This document shows positions 51,850 to 60,479 of a DNA stretch of 64,000 nucleotides, piece after piece. Every line of letters starts with the position of its first letter. The stretch's first letter is position 1. The notes under the pieces were generated by a model. It made no database searches and was not told the DNA's origin. It saw only the letters and a list, made by a program, of their open reading frames with translations. The position numbers were made by a program, and so were the translations under genes. Source of the DNA: JADGQN01 sp035315185 (lineage in GTDB: Bacteria; Desulfobacterota; Syntrophorhabdia; Syntrophorhabdales; WCHB1-27); assembly GCA_035315185.1 (NCBI GenBank), contig DATFYE010000194.1, positions 25,586 to 89,585 of the forward strand, read 5' to 3'.

Positions 51850-52331
51850 CGGGGTTCAGCGTAACCCTTTCTGTAGTAAGCTGTCAATGCCACGGCAACG
51901 GCGTCGGCTGCGTGAGGAGAGGAGAGCTCCCTGATATCGAGAATCCTTTTCGTGGCTGATTTGATCTGGTTCTTCGTGGCGCTACCACTGCCGACGAGCG
52001 CGTTTTTTACCTCTCTAGGCGTGATCTCCATGATCGGGAGTCCGTGCCGATGCACGCAGAGACAGATGACCCCCAACACTTCACCGAGGAGGATCCCGGC
52101 CCTCGGGTATCGCACCAGTGAAAAAACATTTTCGATTGCCACCAGTTCAGGACGCAGCTTATCCATCAGGTTGTTGATGTCTTCAAAGATCTGAGAGAGT
52201 CTTCTCGTAATAGGATCGACCGGAGAGGTTGTTATATGGCCGGCCCCGCGGAGCGCGACCGAGTTCCTCCCGCAAAAAATAGCCCCGAAACCTGTACTCG
52301 CCAGCCCGGGGTCTAAACCAAGAATGATCAT
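51846..52331 (-). CDS. ruvC: Crossover junction endodeoxyribonuclease RuvC
   Basis: RuvC (about 161 residues) cuts Holliday junctions. The start at 52331 (MIILGLDPGLASTGFGAI) matches family starts; an upstream frame from 52388 reads through repeat sequence. Catalytic acids are in LGLDPG, VAIENVFS and SSPHAADAVAVAL. It is the first of the ruvCAB group. Its ribosome site is weak, and a 9-nt repeat element lies directly upstream. Confidence 0.95.
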   Translation of the reverse strand: MIILGLDPGLASTGFGAIFCGRNSVALRGAGHITTSPVDPITRRLSQIFEDINNLMDKLRPELVAIENVFSLVRYPRAGILLGEVLGVICLCVHRHGLPIMEITPREVKNALVGSGSATKNQIKSATKRILDIRELSSPHAADAVAVALTAYYRKGYAEPR

Positions 52332-52340
52332 ACGGAAAGC

Positions 52341-52421
52341 TGTTTCATTGGTTCTGAATATCGAATTCAATGTGTTGAAACAAACCAATTAAACTAATCA
52401 AACCAATCGAACCAATCGAAC
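52341..52421. repeat. Repeat with 9-nt tandem units (TTGGTT family), copy 4, asymmetric
   Basis: The right part is a clean array AACCAATTA, AACTAATCA, AACCAATCG, AACCAATCG, AAC. The left part keeps only one and a half units (GTTTCATTG, GTTC) next to the ruvC start. It lies between the rodZ-like stop and ruvC, both on the minus strand. Confidence 0.65.
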
Positions 52422-52428
52422 AAAGCTT

Positions 52429-53136
52429 CTATGGAAGGGTAACTCTTTTTACCTCTCCGCTGCCTCCCTCAAATTTGGTATCTTTCCCATTGAAGAAAAG
52501 CTTAACGCCCCCGGCATTCCCGACGAGCAAGTCGAACCTGTCCCTGGCTGTAAACATCACAACCTCTTCAGGATTGAGCATTACTTCCTTTTTTTCTGTG
52601 CCGTCTATTATGATCCTTACCCATGTCCTTTCCTGGCAGGCAATCATCAGTTTTTTTGTCTCGTTCGACACGGGCCAGTTCGGCTGTGCGTCGGATGAAT
52701 TGCGGGCGACCGTCTCGTACTCCGGCGGCAGCGGAACCTCTCGCTGCCCGTGAAGGAAGAGCAGAAGCGTGAGTATCGCTATCACAGCTACTGAGCCTCC
52801 GAGGATAGCCTTCCTCACGTGAGGACGCTCTTTTCTTTCTCTGACTCTTGGAGAGAGTTGGGTTTCCAGTACGGGCATTGGATGGACGTTCGAAGGCTTC
52901 TCCTCCGGACCAAGACGGGCAGCCACCCGATCATACACGTTAAGGTACTTTGCATACTGCGTGACATATCCTTTGACATACACGGGGTGCGGTAGGGCAG
53001 TCCAGTCACCGGATTCGATCGCCCGGATGACGGATCTCTTCACATAAAGGATCTCTGAGATCTCGTCCAGGGTTAAGCCTTTATCCTCCCTGGCCCGCCT
53101 CAGGATTTCTCCAATCTCGACAAGATCAAAAGGCAT
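52429..53136 (-). CDS. RodZ-like protein: cytoplasmic helix-turn-helix, one membrane helix, DUF4115
   Basis: The protein has about 235 residues (start at 53136, MPFDLVEIGEILRRARED). Residues 1-75 are a Cro/RodZ-type HTH (LTLDEISEILYVKRSVIRAI, LPHPVYVKGYVTQYAKYL). One membrane helix lies near 120-140 (GSVAVIAILTLLLFLHG). The periplasmic part has the DUF4115 pattern (ERTWVRIIIDGTEKKEVML, LLVGNAGGVKLFFNG). RodZ links MreB filaments to the wall synthesis machinery. The start lies inside the end of lon, so the two are co-translated. Confidence 0.88.
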   Translation of the reverse strand: MPFDLVEIGEILRRAREDKGLTLDEISEILYVKRSVIRAIESGDWTALPHPVYVKGYVTQYAKYLNVYDRVAARLGPEEKPSNVHPMPVLETQLSPRVRERKERPHVRKAILGGSVAVIAILTLLLFLHGQREVPLPPEYETVARNSSDAQPNWPVSNETKKLMIACQERTWVRIIIDGTEKKEVMLNPEEVVMFTARDRFDLLVGNAGGVKLFFNGKDTKFEGGSGEVKRVTLP

Positions 53137-55444
53137 GGGAAGCACCAAACATATATGATAAAACATCTTCAGCATTCTTTGCCAGTATTATTTTGAGCGC
53201 TGCCAATTGTTCTTCGGGAATTTCAGTGAGGTCCTCTCTGTTTTTCCAGGGAATAATAACCTCTTCTGTGCCGTGGCGCAACGCGGCAAGCACCTTCTCT
53301 TTTATCCCCCCTACCGGCAGGAGCTCCCCGGAAAGAGTCAGCTCTCCGGTCATCGCAACAGTCTGCTTTGCCGGAATATCTTTTGCCATCGAGACAAGCG
53401 CAACGAGGATGGTAATGCCTGCAGACGGTCCGTCCTTCGGGATGCTGCCCTGGGGCACGTGGATGTGGATATCCCGTTCATCATAGAAAGCAGGGTCCAG
53501 CCCAAACTTCTCCGTATTAGACCGCAGGTAACTGAGCGCCGCCTGCGCAGACTCTTTCATGACATCTCCCAGGGAACCGGTGAGTAGCAATCCTGAACGT
53601 CCTTTCATGCTCCTGGCTTCTATAAATATGGTATCTCCCCCTGCTTCTGTCCAGGCGAGCCCACACGCCACCCCGGGCTTGTCACCGGCGTCGATACCTG
53701 TTGCACGATATTTTTGCGGACCCAGCAGGCGACGAGCTGTAGCGTCGTCGATGAGTCTCGGCCATTCTCGTTTCTGTGCATGCGCCTTGGCGCATTTTCT
53801 GAGGACTGAACCTATTTCCCGCTCGAGGTTGCGGACACCGGCTTCTCGCGTATAGTCCCGTATGAGGGTTCGTATAGCTGCTTCGTCAAACACGATCTCT
53901 TCCTTGCCCAGCCCATTCTCTTTTTTCTGTTTAGGGACAAGATGCTGGAGGGCAATTTTGAGCTTTTCTTCCTCGGTATATCCGGAGAGCTGAACAACTT
54001 CCATTCTGTCGCGCAAAGGGGCCGGAATCGAGTGCATCAAGTTGGCAGTCGTTATAAACATAACCCCGGAAAGGTCAAACGGAACGTCAAGATAGTGATC
54101 TTTGAAAGAATGGTTCTGCTCGGGGTCCAACACTTCAAGAAGAGCTGAAGCCGGATCACCGCGGAAATCGTTCCCGAGCTTGTCCACCTCATCAAGCATA
54201 AGCACCGGATTATTTGTTTCGGACCTGCGCAACTCCTGAATGATTCTTCCAGGCATTGCCCCGACGTAGGTCCTTCGATGGCCCCTGATCTCCGCCTCAT
54301 CCTTGATCCCCCCGAGGGACATACGTACGAACTTCCTGCCGGTTGCCCTGGCTATGGACATGCCAAGCGATGTTTTACCGACCCCCGGGGGACCAACAAA
54401 ACAGAGGATGGGCCCCTTCATACTCTCATTCAACTTTCTCACCGCAAGAAACTCGAGAACCCGCTCCTTGACTTTCTCCAGGCCGTGGTGGTCCTCATCC
54501 AGAATCGCCTGTGCTTTATCTATATCCAGACTGTCCTCTGTTCGCTTAGCCCAAGGCATACTTGCCAGATAATCCAGGTACGTTCTCGAAACCGTGTATT
54601 CGGCAGAAGCCTGATTCATACGTTCCAGGCGTGCAAGTTCTTTCTGGGCTATCTCACCGACCTTCTCCGGCATGCCACTGCCCTTGATTTTCTCTTTAAG
54701 CTCCTTCACATCGTCGAGGTGAGTATCGTCCTCTCCAAGCTCTCTCTGTATGACCTTCATCTGCTGGCGAAGCACGAAATCCTTCTGTGACTTGCCTATC
54801 TCCTTGGCGACTTCCAGCTGAATCTTGGCCTTGACCTGAAGCGACTGAACCTCTTTGCTGAGGAGTAAAAAGACTTTTTTCAGCCTTTCTGCGGGATCCA
54901 GGGTTTCCAGAATGTCCTGCTGCTCCGCTACGTCATTGGCGAGATAGCACGCCATGAGGTCTGCCAGTTTTCCCGGTTTCTCCACGTTACCTATCAATTT
55001 CACCAATTCTTCCGAGATGGGTGCACCAAAGCTCAAGCAGACTTTAAGAAGTGCGTTGATGCTTTGATTAAGCGCCTCAGTGACCACATTTTGTTTTTCG
55101 TGTTCGTTGATAAGCTCTGTTTCGCCTACGAGATACGGGACATCTTCAAGGATCTTTCTGAGCCTGAACCTTTGCCTTCCCTCAATAACCACCCGAAGCA
55201 GCTGCTTTTCGTCCCTCGAGTACTGAAGGACCTTGCCGGTCGTTCCAACCGGAAAAATATTCTTGTAGTTAGGCTGCAGGGTACCAGGGTCTTTCAACGT
55301 GACAAAACCCAACGGGAGGTCCGATTCAAGAGAGTCGGAGAAAGGCTTCATATAGATCTCGTCCTGAAAAATCAGGGGGGCGATCATGGAAGGAAAGAGG
55401 GTGATCTCTCTCAGAGGCAGCAGAATAGTTCTTGCAAGCGCCAT
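53126..55444 (-). CDS. lon: ATP-dependent protease Lon
   Basis: The 772-residue cytoplasmic protease has the N-terminal substrate domain (LPLREITLFPSMIAPLIF), a coiled region and the AAA+ core (Walker A GPPGVGKTSLG, VRMSLGGIKDEAEIRGHRRT, Walker B NPVLMLDEVDKL). The protease domain has the catalytic Ser in PKDGPSAGI (about residue 674) and Lys in GGIKEKVLAA. Lon degrades misfolded and regulatory proteins. No HAIR-type heat-shock operator was seen upstream. The rodZ-like gene overlaps its 3' end. Confidence 0.97.
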   Translation of the reverse strand: MALARTILLPLREITLFPSMIAPLIFQDEIYMKPFSDSLESDLPLGFVTLKDPGTLQPNYKNIFPVGTTGKVLQYSRDEKQLLRVVIEGRQRFRLRKILEDVPYLVGETELINEHEKQNVVTEALNQSINALLKVCLSFGAPISEELVKLIGNVEKPGKLADLMACYLANDVAEQQDILETLDPAERLKKVFLLLSKEVQSLQVKAKIQLEVAKEIGKSQKDFVLRQQMKVIQRELGEDDTHLDDVKELKEKIKGSGMPEKVGEIAQKELARLERMNQASAEYTVSRTYLDYLASMPWAKRTEDSLDIDKAQAILDEDHHGLEKVKERVLEFLAVRKLNESMKGPILCFVGPPGVGKTSLGMSIARATGRKFVRMSLGGIKDEAEIRGHRRTYVGAMPGRIIQELRRSETNNPVLMLDEVDKLGNDFRGDPASALLEVLDPEQNHSFKDHYLDVPFDLSGVMFITTANLMHSIPAPLRDRMEVVQLSGYTEEEKLKIALQHLVPKQKKENGLGKEEIVFDEAAIRTLIRDYTREAGVRNLEREIGSVLRKCAKAHAQKREWPRLIDDATARRLLGPQKYRATGIDAGDKPGVACGLAWTEAGGDTIFIEARSMKGRSGLLLTGSLGDVMKESAQAALSYLRSNTEKFGLDPAFYDERDIHIHVPQGSIPKDGPSAGITILVALVSMAKDIPAKQTVAMTGELTLSGELLPVGGIKEKVLAALRHGTEEVIIPWKNREDLTEIPEEQLAALKIILAKNAEDVLSYMFGASHAF

Positions 55445-55469
55445 GGCTACTAAGACATTTTAAACAAAC

Positions 55470-55687
55470 TCCCAGGGGCTTGTCAAAAGGCGCCACAGGA
55501 TCGCCGGCAATGGCCGGCTTCAGGACCGACGCCTACGGCCGCCTGAGGACCATCAGGCCTGCGGCCTGCTTCGAGGACCGTTTGCTTGAGGACCAGCCTT
55601 GAGCCTTGAGGTAGTTGCCTCAAGCCTCAAGCGCTAGCGTGCCTCGAGGGCGAAGCCCGGTCCTTACGCCGCCGAAGGGGGCGGTCC
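55470..55687. repeat. Palindrome-rich spacer upstream of lon with 7-nt tandem arms
   Basis: The spacer between the motB stop and lon start holds several palindromes. These include GCCGGCAATGGCCGGC, a repeated GAGGACC/AGGACCG word, and a heptad inverted repeat CCTTGAGCCTTGAGG with CCTCAAGCCTCAAGC (about 55597-55632). Near the motB end there is CCGCCGAAGGGGGCGG. It is non-coding and must include the lon promoter, which I could not place. Confidence 0.6.
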
Positions 55688-56464
55688 CTATTGCTTGCCC
55701 GTTTGCGGTTCCACGGGGAGGGTCGGCTGGTTCGACTGGTTCTGACTCTCAGAGGTTTTTACGATTATGATCTCGATTCTGCGGTTCATTGCTCGGTCTT
55801 CTGCAGTATCGTTGGATGCAATGGGTCGGTACTCCGCGTAGCCCGACGCGGAAATACGGTCCGGCGGAAATCCGTGCCGCTCCACAAGGTACCGTACCAC
55901 TTCGGTTGCTCTTCTCACGGAGAGTTCCCAATTGGACCTGAATTCGCTGGTGTTGATCGGCACATTATCCGTGTGGCCTTCCACACGCACATGATTGGGC
56001 ATATTGGTGAGCACCGGTTCTATACCATCAAGGGCGGTTCGCGCCCTGGAAGTGAGGTCTGCCTTTCCGGTGTCGAAGAAAGCCTTTTCCATGGCACGGA
56101 CAACTAAACCACGCTCATCAGAAATCAAGGAGATCTTCTGCATGGTATCACCGGTGCCTTTGTCTCCAATCTCACGCAATTCTTTCTCCAGTTGCTCCTT
56201 GAGGGATGCAACATTCTCCGCACCAGCCTTGAATGAAAGCTCTACGGGCGCTCTCCCTGCCACGTTGCCCGTTGCCAGTACAGCATTGCTCCCCGTAAAT
56301 ATGGCTCTCAGATGCGCCGCCACCTCCTGATACTTCTTGGAATCCTGTTTGGACATGGTGTACATCAGAATAAAAAAAGCCAGCAAAAGGGTGATCAGGT
56401 CAGCATACGTGATAAGCCACCGCTCCAGGTTGCTATGTTCTTCCTCTGGTTTTCTCTTTTTCAT
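55688..56464 (-). CDS. motB: Flagellar motor stator protein MotB
   Basis: The 258-residue protein has a short cytoplasmic N-terminus and one membrane helix with the proton- or sodium-binding aspartate in TYADLITLLLAFFILMYTMS. A linker and OmpA-like peptidoglycan domain follow (VRVEGHTDNVPINT, SNWELSVRRATEVVRYL, NRRIEIIIV). It anchors the stator to the wall. It directly follows motA with a 1-nt overlap. Confidence 0.94.
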   Translation of the reverse strand: MKKRKPEEEHSNLERWLITYADLITLLLAFFILMYTMSKQDSKKYQEVAAHLRAIFTGSNAVLATGNVAGRAPVELSFKAGAENVASLKEQLEKELREIGDKGTGDTMQKISLISDERGLVVRAMEKAFFDTGKADLTSRARTALDGIEPVLTNMPNHVRVEGHTDNVPINTSEFRSNWELSVRRATEVVRYLVERHGFPPDRISASGYAEYRPIASNDTAEDRAMNRRIEIIIVKTSESQNQSNQPTLPVEPQTGKQ

Positions 56465-57228
56465 TAATCTTCCTCCGTCCTCATGTCAGGGATAAGGAAG
56501 GAGAGTAGTTTCATTCTAATGACTCTGGGGTTATCGCCCATAGCAAGCGATATAACACCTTCCGTGATGATTTCAAGACAGAGCCCCTCATCCTGATGCC
56601 TGGCTTTCAACTTATCAGAGATGGGAAGATATATGAGGTTGGCAAGGGCAACACCCCACAGGGTCGCAATGAATGCGCCGGCAATAGAAGAGGCGATGTT
56701 TGAACTATTCTCCAGGTTTGATAGCGCGTGAATCAGACCGAGGACGGTTCCCATAATACCCAAGGTCGGAGAAAAGCCTCCCATTTTCTGAAAGAAGGCA
56801 GCACCAGACTTGTGCCTCTCCTCAACGTAGGACATCTCAATTTCGAGGATCTCTTTGATCTTATTTGTCTCGAAGCCGTCTATGGCCAGCTGTAAGGCTT
56901 TCTTCAAGAAGGGTTCCCTGATACCCGCCAGATCCTTTTCGAGACTGAGAAGTCCATTCTTCCTGGCCTTTTGTGCCAATTCATAGATAAACTCTATCAA
57001 TTGCTGAGGGTGGAGTCTCTTCTCAAAGGCTGCGATCTTGATGATCTCCGGCAAGGACTTTATCTGGGTCAAGGAAGTGGTCACAACCGTTGCGCCAAAC
57101 GTCCCCAGGATCACGAGGAGCATGGCAGGCACCTGAATGAGCGCACCTAGGTGGCCGCCCTCCATGAGAAATGAGCCGAGTAATGCACCGATGCCCAGGA
57201 CTAATCCCAAAACCGTCGCTATATCCAT
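56464..57228 (-). CDS. motA: Flagellar motor stator protein MotA
   Basis: The 254-residue protein has four membrane helices. The conserved PTLGIMGTVLGLIHAL and the cytoplasmic loop with charged residues that engage FliG (KNGLLSLEKDLAGIREPF) are visible. It forms the ion-conducting stator with MotB. It starts 3 bp after the PilZ gene stop, in an operon that also encodes c-di-GMP enzymes. Confidence 0.95.
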   Translation of the reverse strand: MDIATVLGLVLGIGALLGSFLMEGGHLGALIQVPAMLLVILGTFGATVVTTSLTQIKSLPEIIKIAAFEKRLHPQQLIEFIYELAQKARKNGLLSLEKDLAGIREPFLKKALQLAIDGFETNKIKEILEIEMSYVEERHKSGAAFFQKMGGFSPTLGIMGTVLGLIHALSNLENSSNIASSIAGAFIATLWGVALANLIYLPISDKLKARHQDEGLCLEIITEGVISLAMGDNPRVIRMKLLSFLIPDMRTEED

Positions 57229-57231
57229 ACC

Positions 57232-57813
57232 TTATCGATCCTCGAGGCCCTTTCCCGACCGTATCTGCTCGCGTTCTCTTCCGAAGACGTATTGAACGAG
57301 CAGATCTCGGTCAGAGTCGTTAATAGCAAGAAACTTACATGCTATCTCCCAATCGACGTCAGAGTTTTCTTCCCGCTTGACACTCCTCACAACACGGCAG
57401 AGCACTGGAATCTTCGGGTACGGAAAAACGGGTAACATCAGGCGAAACTCTGCGTACCCGTTCTCCGGCAGAGGGACGTCGGATACAAAAGAAAGTCCTG
57501 ACCCGCTGATCTCTATATCGACGTACCGCCTTGTGTAGAGGTCATCTGCGCATGACTTTGTCAGGAGATCGGTGATTACGGAAAGCTTCCGATCGAGCAT
57601 GGCAAGGAAGGAAGCGAGTGTCTCTCCTTCGGGGCCATAGCTCGGTTTGCTCTGCTTATTCTTGTCGTTGTGAGACTGCATGAAGACTTGCGTAGGGTTG
57701 TATTTGACGATATGCTCCAGTCTCAAAAATTCGGTATGGTCCACGACCCGAAATTCTATTTCGAGACGGTCTCTCACTCGGAAGAACTCCCTTCTCTCGC
57801 CCGCATCTGTCAT
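57232..57813 (-). CDS. PilZ-domain protein (c-di-GMP effector candidate)
   Basis: The 193-residue cytoplasmic protein starts RREFFRVRDRLEIEFRV, an N-terminal arginine-rich stretch as in many PilZ proteins. The C-terminal half has the PilZ pattern TRRYVDIEISGSGLSFVSD (RxxxR-like plus an xxSxxG motif), then YAEFRLMLPVFPYPKIPVL. The usual aspartate of DxSxxG is replaced by glutamate, so ligand binding should be checked. Position right before motA suggests a YcgR-like brake on the motor. Its ATG overlaps the HD-GYP stop. Confidence 0.8.
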   Translation of the reverse strand: MTDAGERREFFRVRDRLEIEFRVVDHTEFLRLEHIVKYNPTQVFMQSHNDKNKQSKPSYGPEGETLASFLAMLDRKLSVITDLLTKSCADDLYTRRYVDIEISGSGLSFVSDVPLPENGYAEFRLMLPVFPYPKIPVLCRVVRSVKREENSDVDWEIACKFLAINDSDRDLLVQYVFGREREQIRSGKGLEDR

Positions 57814-59270
57814 GATCCGACCTCCTGCAGCGATAGAAAGCTGGAGGCCACATCCGGGTCAAATTGTGAGCCTCCGTACTTCTTAATTTCAGCCTTTGCA
57901 TCTTTCTCAGCGAGCGCCTTTTTGTAAGGTCTCTCACTGGTCATGGCATCATAGGCATCGCAGACCGCAATCAGTCGGCAACAGAGTGGGATCTCATTCG
58001 CCGCCAGACCGTCCGGGTATCCCTGGCCGTCAAAGCGCTCGTGATGGTGTCTGATTATCCGGGCTTCTTCCGTGAGTATCTCAAAGCCCCGCATGATTTC
58101 TTCGCCGTAGATGGAGTGATCCTTCATCACTGCGTATTCTTCCGGGCTGAGGCGTGCGGGCTTGAGCAGGATGGCATCCGGGATGCCGACCTTACCCAGG
58201 TCATGTACGGGACCAACAATCCGTAGCATCTGTTTCTCGTAATCCTGCAAAGCCATCTTTTCGGCCAGCAACTGGCTCATAGCTGTGACACGTCCGCAAT
58301 GTCCTTCTGTATAAGAGTCCCTCCTGTTGATGGCTATGATCAATGAGGAGAGCGTATGGAGAATACTGTTGTAGAGGCTCTCATACAGCATCCGGTTCTC
58401 TATTTTCGATGACGCCTTCTCCGTAATCAGCTTGAGGAGAAATATTTCGTCTTCGGAGAATCTGCCGTTCCCTTGCTTTCCGCCCACGCTCATGAAGCCG
58501 ATACACTCGCCTTTGATGATAAGCGGTAAGTAGAGCCTGCCATCTCTTTGGATGAATCCCTTTGACAGGGTCGTCTTTGACAAGAAATCTTTTGACAGGT
58601 TCATTTTGCGGGCATTGGGAAGTCCTTCGCTTTTCCTTTTTTCTACCAGCAGCACCATTTCCCCCTTCTCCTTGTCGGCGACATAGTAGCCACAGGAGGG
58701 GACTTCCAGGATTTCCCGCACGATCTGAACCATTTTCTCGTAAACGTCGTCAACTATGCTGAGCGCATTCAGCTTATTGGAAATGTGAAACATGATGGTC
58801 AGTTCTTCAATTTTCTTCTGCAGCCTGCGGTTCAGGAGCTCTATCTTCTTCTTGTCCTCCAATCGGTCAAGAATGGTCTTGTTCTCCACGAGCAGTTGCC
58901 TTTCCCTCGAGACCCGCATCATGACCATCATCAGCTTGTCCAGCTCGAAAGGCTTGATCAGAAAGTCAGAAGCGCCCTTTTTCATGGCGTTCACAACAAA
59001 ATTGGTCTCGGGATAGCCGGTGATCATCACCACGGCAACGGTCGGGTCGTGTTGCTTGATGGCGTCCAGCACGGAGATGCCATTGATGTCAGGCAGGTTT
59101 ATGTCAACAATAGCGATCTCGACCTGGTTGCGTTTGAGCATCTCCAGGGCCTTGTTGCCTGTGTCTGCTTTCATGACCCTGCAATCGCTCAAGGAGAGGC
59201 AGTCAGATAGAAGCTCAAGCGTTTCCGGACTGTCATCTACAAGCAGGATACTGGAACCTTCAAGCATCAT
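57810..59270 (-). CDS. Response regulator with GAF and HD-GYP c-di-GMP phosphodiesterase domains
   Basis: The 486-residue protein has a receiver (ILLVDDSPETLELL, phospho-Asp in AIVDINLPDING, Thr in MITGYPET, Lys in LIKPFEL). A coiled coil and a GAF-like sensor follow (about 155-300). The HD-GYP domain is complete: VHDLGKVGIPD, HHHERFDGQGYPDGL, CDAYDAMTSERPYKK. HD-GYP enzymes hydrolyse c-di-GMP to GMP. It sits in the motAB operon and is overlapped by a second response regulator, so it probably lowers c-di-GMP when the flagellum is running. Confidence 0.92.
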   Translation of the reverse strand: MMLEGSSILLVDDSPETLELLSDCLSLSDCRVMKADTGNKALEMLKRNQVEIAIVDINLPDINGISVLDAIKQHDPTVAVVMITGYPETNFVVNAMKKGASDFLIKPFELDKLMMVMMRVSRERQLLVENKTILDRLEDKKKIELLNRRLQKKIEELTIMFHISNKLNALSIVDDVYEKMVQIVREILEVPSCGYYVADKEKGEMVLLVEKRKSEGLPNARKMNLSKDFLSKTTLSKGFIQRDGRLYLPLIIKGECIGFMSVGGKQGNGRFSEDEIFLLKLITEKASSKIENRMLYESLYNSILHTLSSLIIAINRRDSYTEGHCGRVTAMSQLLAEKMALQDYEKQMLRIVGPVHDLGKVGIPDAILLKPARLSPEEYAVMKDHSIYGEEIMRGFEILTEEARIIRHHHERFDGQGYPDGLAANEIPLCCRLIAVCDAYDAMTSERPYKKALAEKDAKAEIKKYGGSQFDPDVASSFLSLQEVGS

Positions 59271-59851
59271 ACTATTTTTTCGAAGATCCTCCTCTTGAAG
59301 TTCTCGAATTCGTCATCCTTTAACAATCCCTCTTTTCTCAGCCTGTTCAAGTTCTCGATCTCTTTTATGATCTTTTCCGTCCATGACGTCACTTTCGTAT
59401 ATTTGTACCGGTCAATCTCTTCATAGAAGCCTTTTAGCTTCTCCATGAGCGCATTATTCTTTGTCTTGAGGAGGACTTTGTCCTTCACGTTTCTCACAGC
59501 TACTTTCAACTCTTCTACCTTAAAGGGCTTGATGATATAATCGAAGGCCCCTGCCTTTATAGCTTCTACGGCACTTTCGAGCGAGGCATACCCTGTGATG
59601 ATTATGAACTCGATAAGATCGTCTTGTTCCCTGATCTTTTTTATCAGTTCGATGCCCGTTACTTCAGGCATGTTCAGGTCCGTGATAATGAGATCATACG
59701 GTGTGCTGTAATACCTGTCGAGCGCCTCTTTGCCATCTTTTGCCGAGTCGACACCGGTGCCGTCTTCCCTGAGCACATGCACCAGCATTTCTCGGAGAGG
59801 CTTGCTGTCCTCTACTACAAGGATCTGCAAGACATCGGAATTAGGTTTCAT
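59267..59851 (-). CDS. Response regulator receiver with C-terminal SHOCT-like tail
   Basis: The 194-residue protein has a full receiver domain (LVVEDSKPLREMLVHVL, phospho-Asp in LIITDLNMPEVTG, Thr in IITGYASLES, Lys in YIIKPFKVEEL). A coiled coil follows, then a short tail LNRLRKEGLLKDDEFENFKR that fits the SHOCT pattern (oligomerisation). There is no output enzyme domain, so it may act by binding partners. It overlaps the HD-GYP gene by 4 nt and the upstream small gene by 11 nt. Confidence 0.87.
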   Translation of the reverse strand: MKPNSDVLQILVVEDSKPLREMLVHVLREDGTGVDSAKDGKEALDRYYSTPYDLIITDLNMPEVTGIELIKKIREQDDLIEFIIITGYASLESAVEAIKAGAFDYIIKPFKVEELKVAVRNVKDKVLLKTKNNALMEKLKGFYEEIDRYKYTKVTSWTEKIIKEIENLNRLRKEGLLKDDEFENFKRRIFEKIV

Positions 59852-60044
59852 GTTTTTTTATCTTCTCGGATACGATTTCATCTATACGGTCAAAGACCAT
59901 TTTCCTCATCCCATCGTCTGAAGAAGACGGCCCATGACTCCCCCCTGAACCTTTTTCTGTCCCAGCGTCCGCGTCGACCTTGCCCCTCATGCTTTTTATG
60001 TATGTTTTGATCACGCTCAGAATCTGATAGTCCGACAAATTCAT
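59841..60044 (-). CDS. DVU0524-like small flagellar-regulon protein
   Basis: The 67-residue protein starts MNLSDYQILSVIKTYIKSMR. Its length and this N-terminal pattern resemble the DVU0524 family, small proteins found near FlgM and flagellar genes in Desulfobacterota. A GAGGG lies before the ATG and a sigma-28 promoter is just upstream. Function unknown. It is the first gene of the operon with the response regulators and motAB. Confidence 0.65.
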   Translation of the reverse strand: MNLSDYQILSVIKTYIKSMRGKVDADAGTEKGSGGSHGPSSSDDGMRKMVFDRIDEIVSEKIKKHET

Positions 60045-60063
60045 GGGATTTTCCCTCTTAGGT

Positions 60064-60090
60064 TTATCGGACAGGGACCATCAAACTTAA
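60064..60090 (-). promoter_or_regulatory. Sigma-28 (FliA) promoter of the DVU0524-like/RR/HD-GYP/PilZ/motAB operon
   Basis: On the minus strand TTAAGTTT (60083-60090) and TCCGATAA (60064-60071) are exactly 11 bp apart. Each differs by one base from the FliA boxes TAAAGTTT and GCCGATAA. It directs transcription toward the gene at 60044 with a short leader. Confidence 0.75.
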
Positions 60091-60196
60091 GGTTTATGCT
60101 GCGTAACCGGTGGTTGGTAATTGTGTGGCAGGCGGTGTAGATACAGGCTCACAGGCCTTCTTCATGATAGCGCTGCAGGCCTTCATTAAAAAAACG

Positions 60197-60430
60197 CTAG
60201 CCCTTCCTTCTCAAGCCCTTGCCTTCTCTCTTCCTGTCAGAACGAGGCCGATTGAGCGTCAGCTTACGGCTATAGGAGAGATCGGTCTGTCCGATGCGAT
60301 CTTCTTCCAATGCCTGTCTTGTTAGCTCGATGAAGGTTCTTACGCGATTATCGTTCACCTGGTCCTCTCTGCCGTGTGGTGTGAAAGACCAATCCTTCCT
60401 GATTGAGCTAAACGGAAACGTGCGTAACAT
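60197..60430 (-). CDS. Small hypothetical basic protein
   Basis: A 77-codon frame in the 435-bp gap between the fliT-like gene and the sigma-28 promoter. It starts at an ATG with GAAGG about 5 nt upstream. The product is basic, with a helix-like middle (RVRTFIELTRQALEED) and an Arg/Lys tail. A GGTTCC/GGAACC hairpin lies just upstream and a run of seven T's follows the stop. No family recognised; FlgM was considered but its motif is absent. Confidence 0.35.
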   Translation of the reverse strand: MLRTFPFSSIRKDWSFTPHGREDQVNDNRVRTFIELTRQALEEDRIGQTDLSYSRKLTLNRPRSDRKREGKGLRRKG

Positions 60431-60479
60431 CTATGCCTTCTACGACGGGTTCCTTCAACCCGGAACCAAAACAGCAATT

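Noticed and set aside
60197..60430. Small gene before the sigma-28 promoter as FlgM
   Set aside because: The anti-sigma motif of FlgM is not present; kept only as a low-confidence hypothetical gene.
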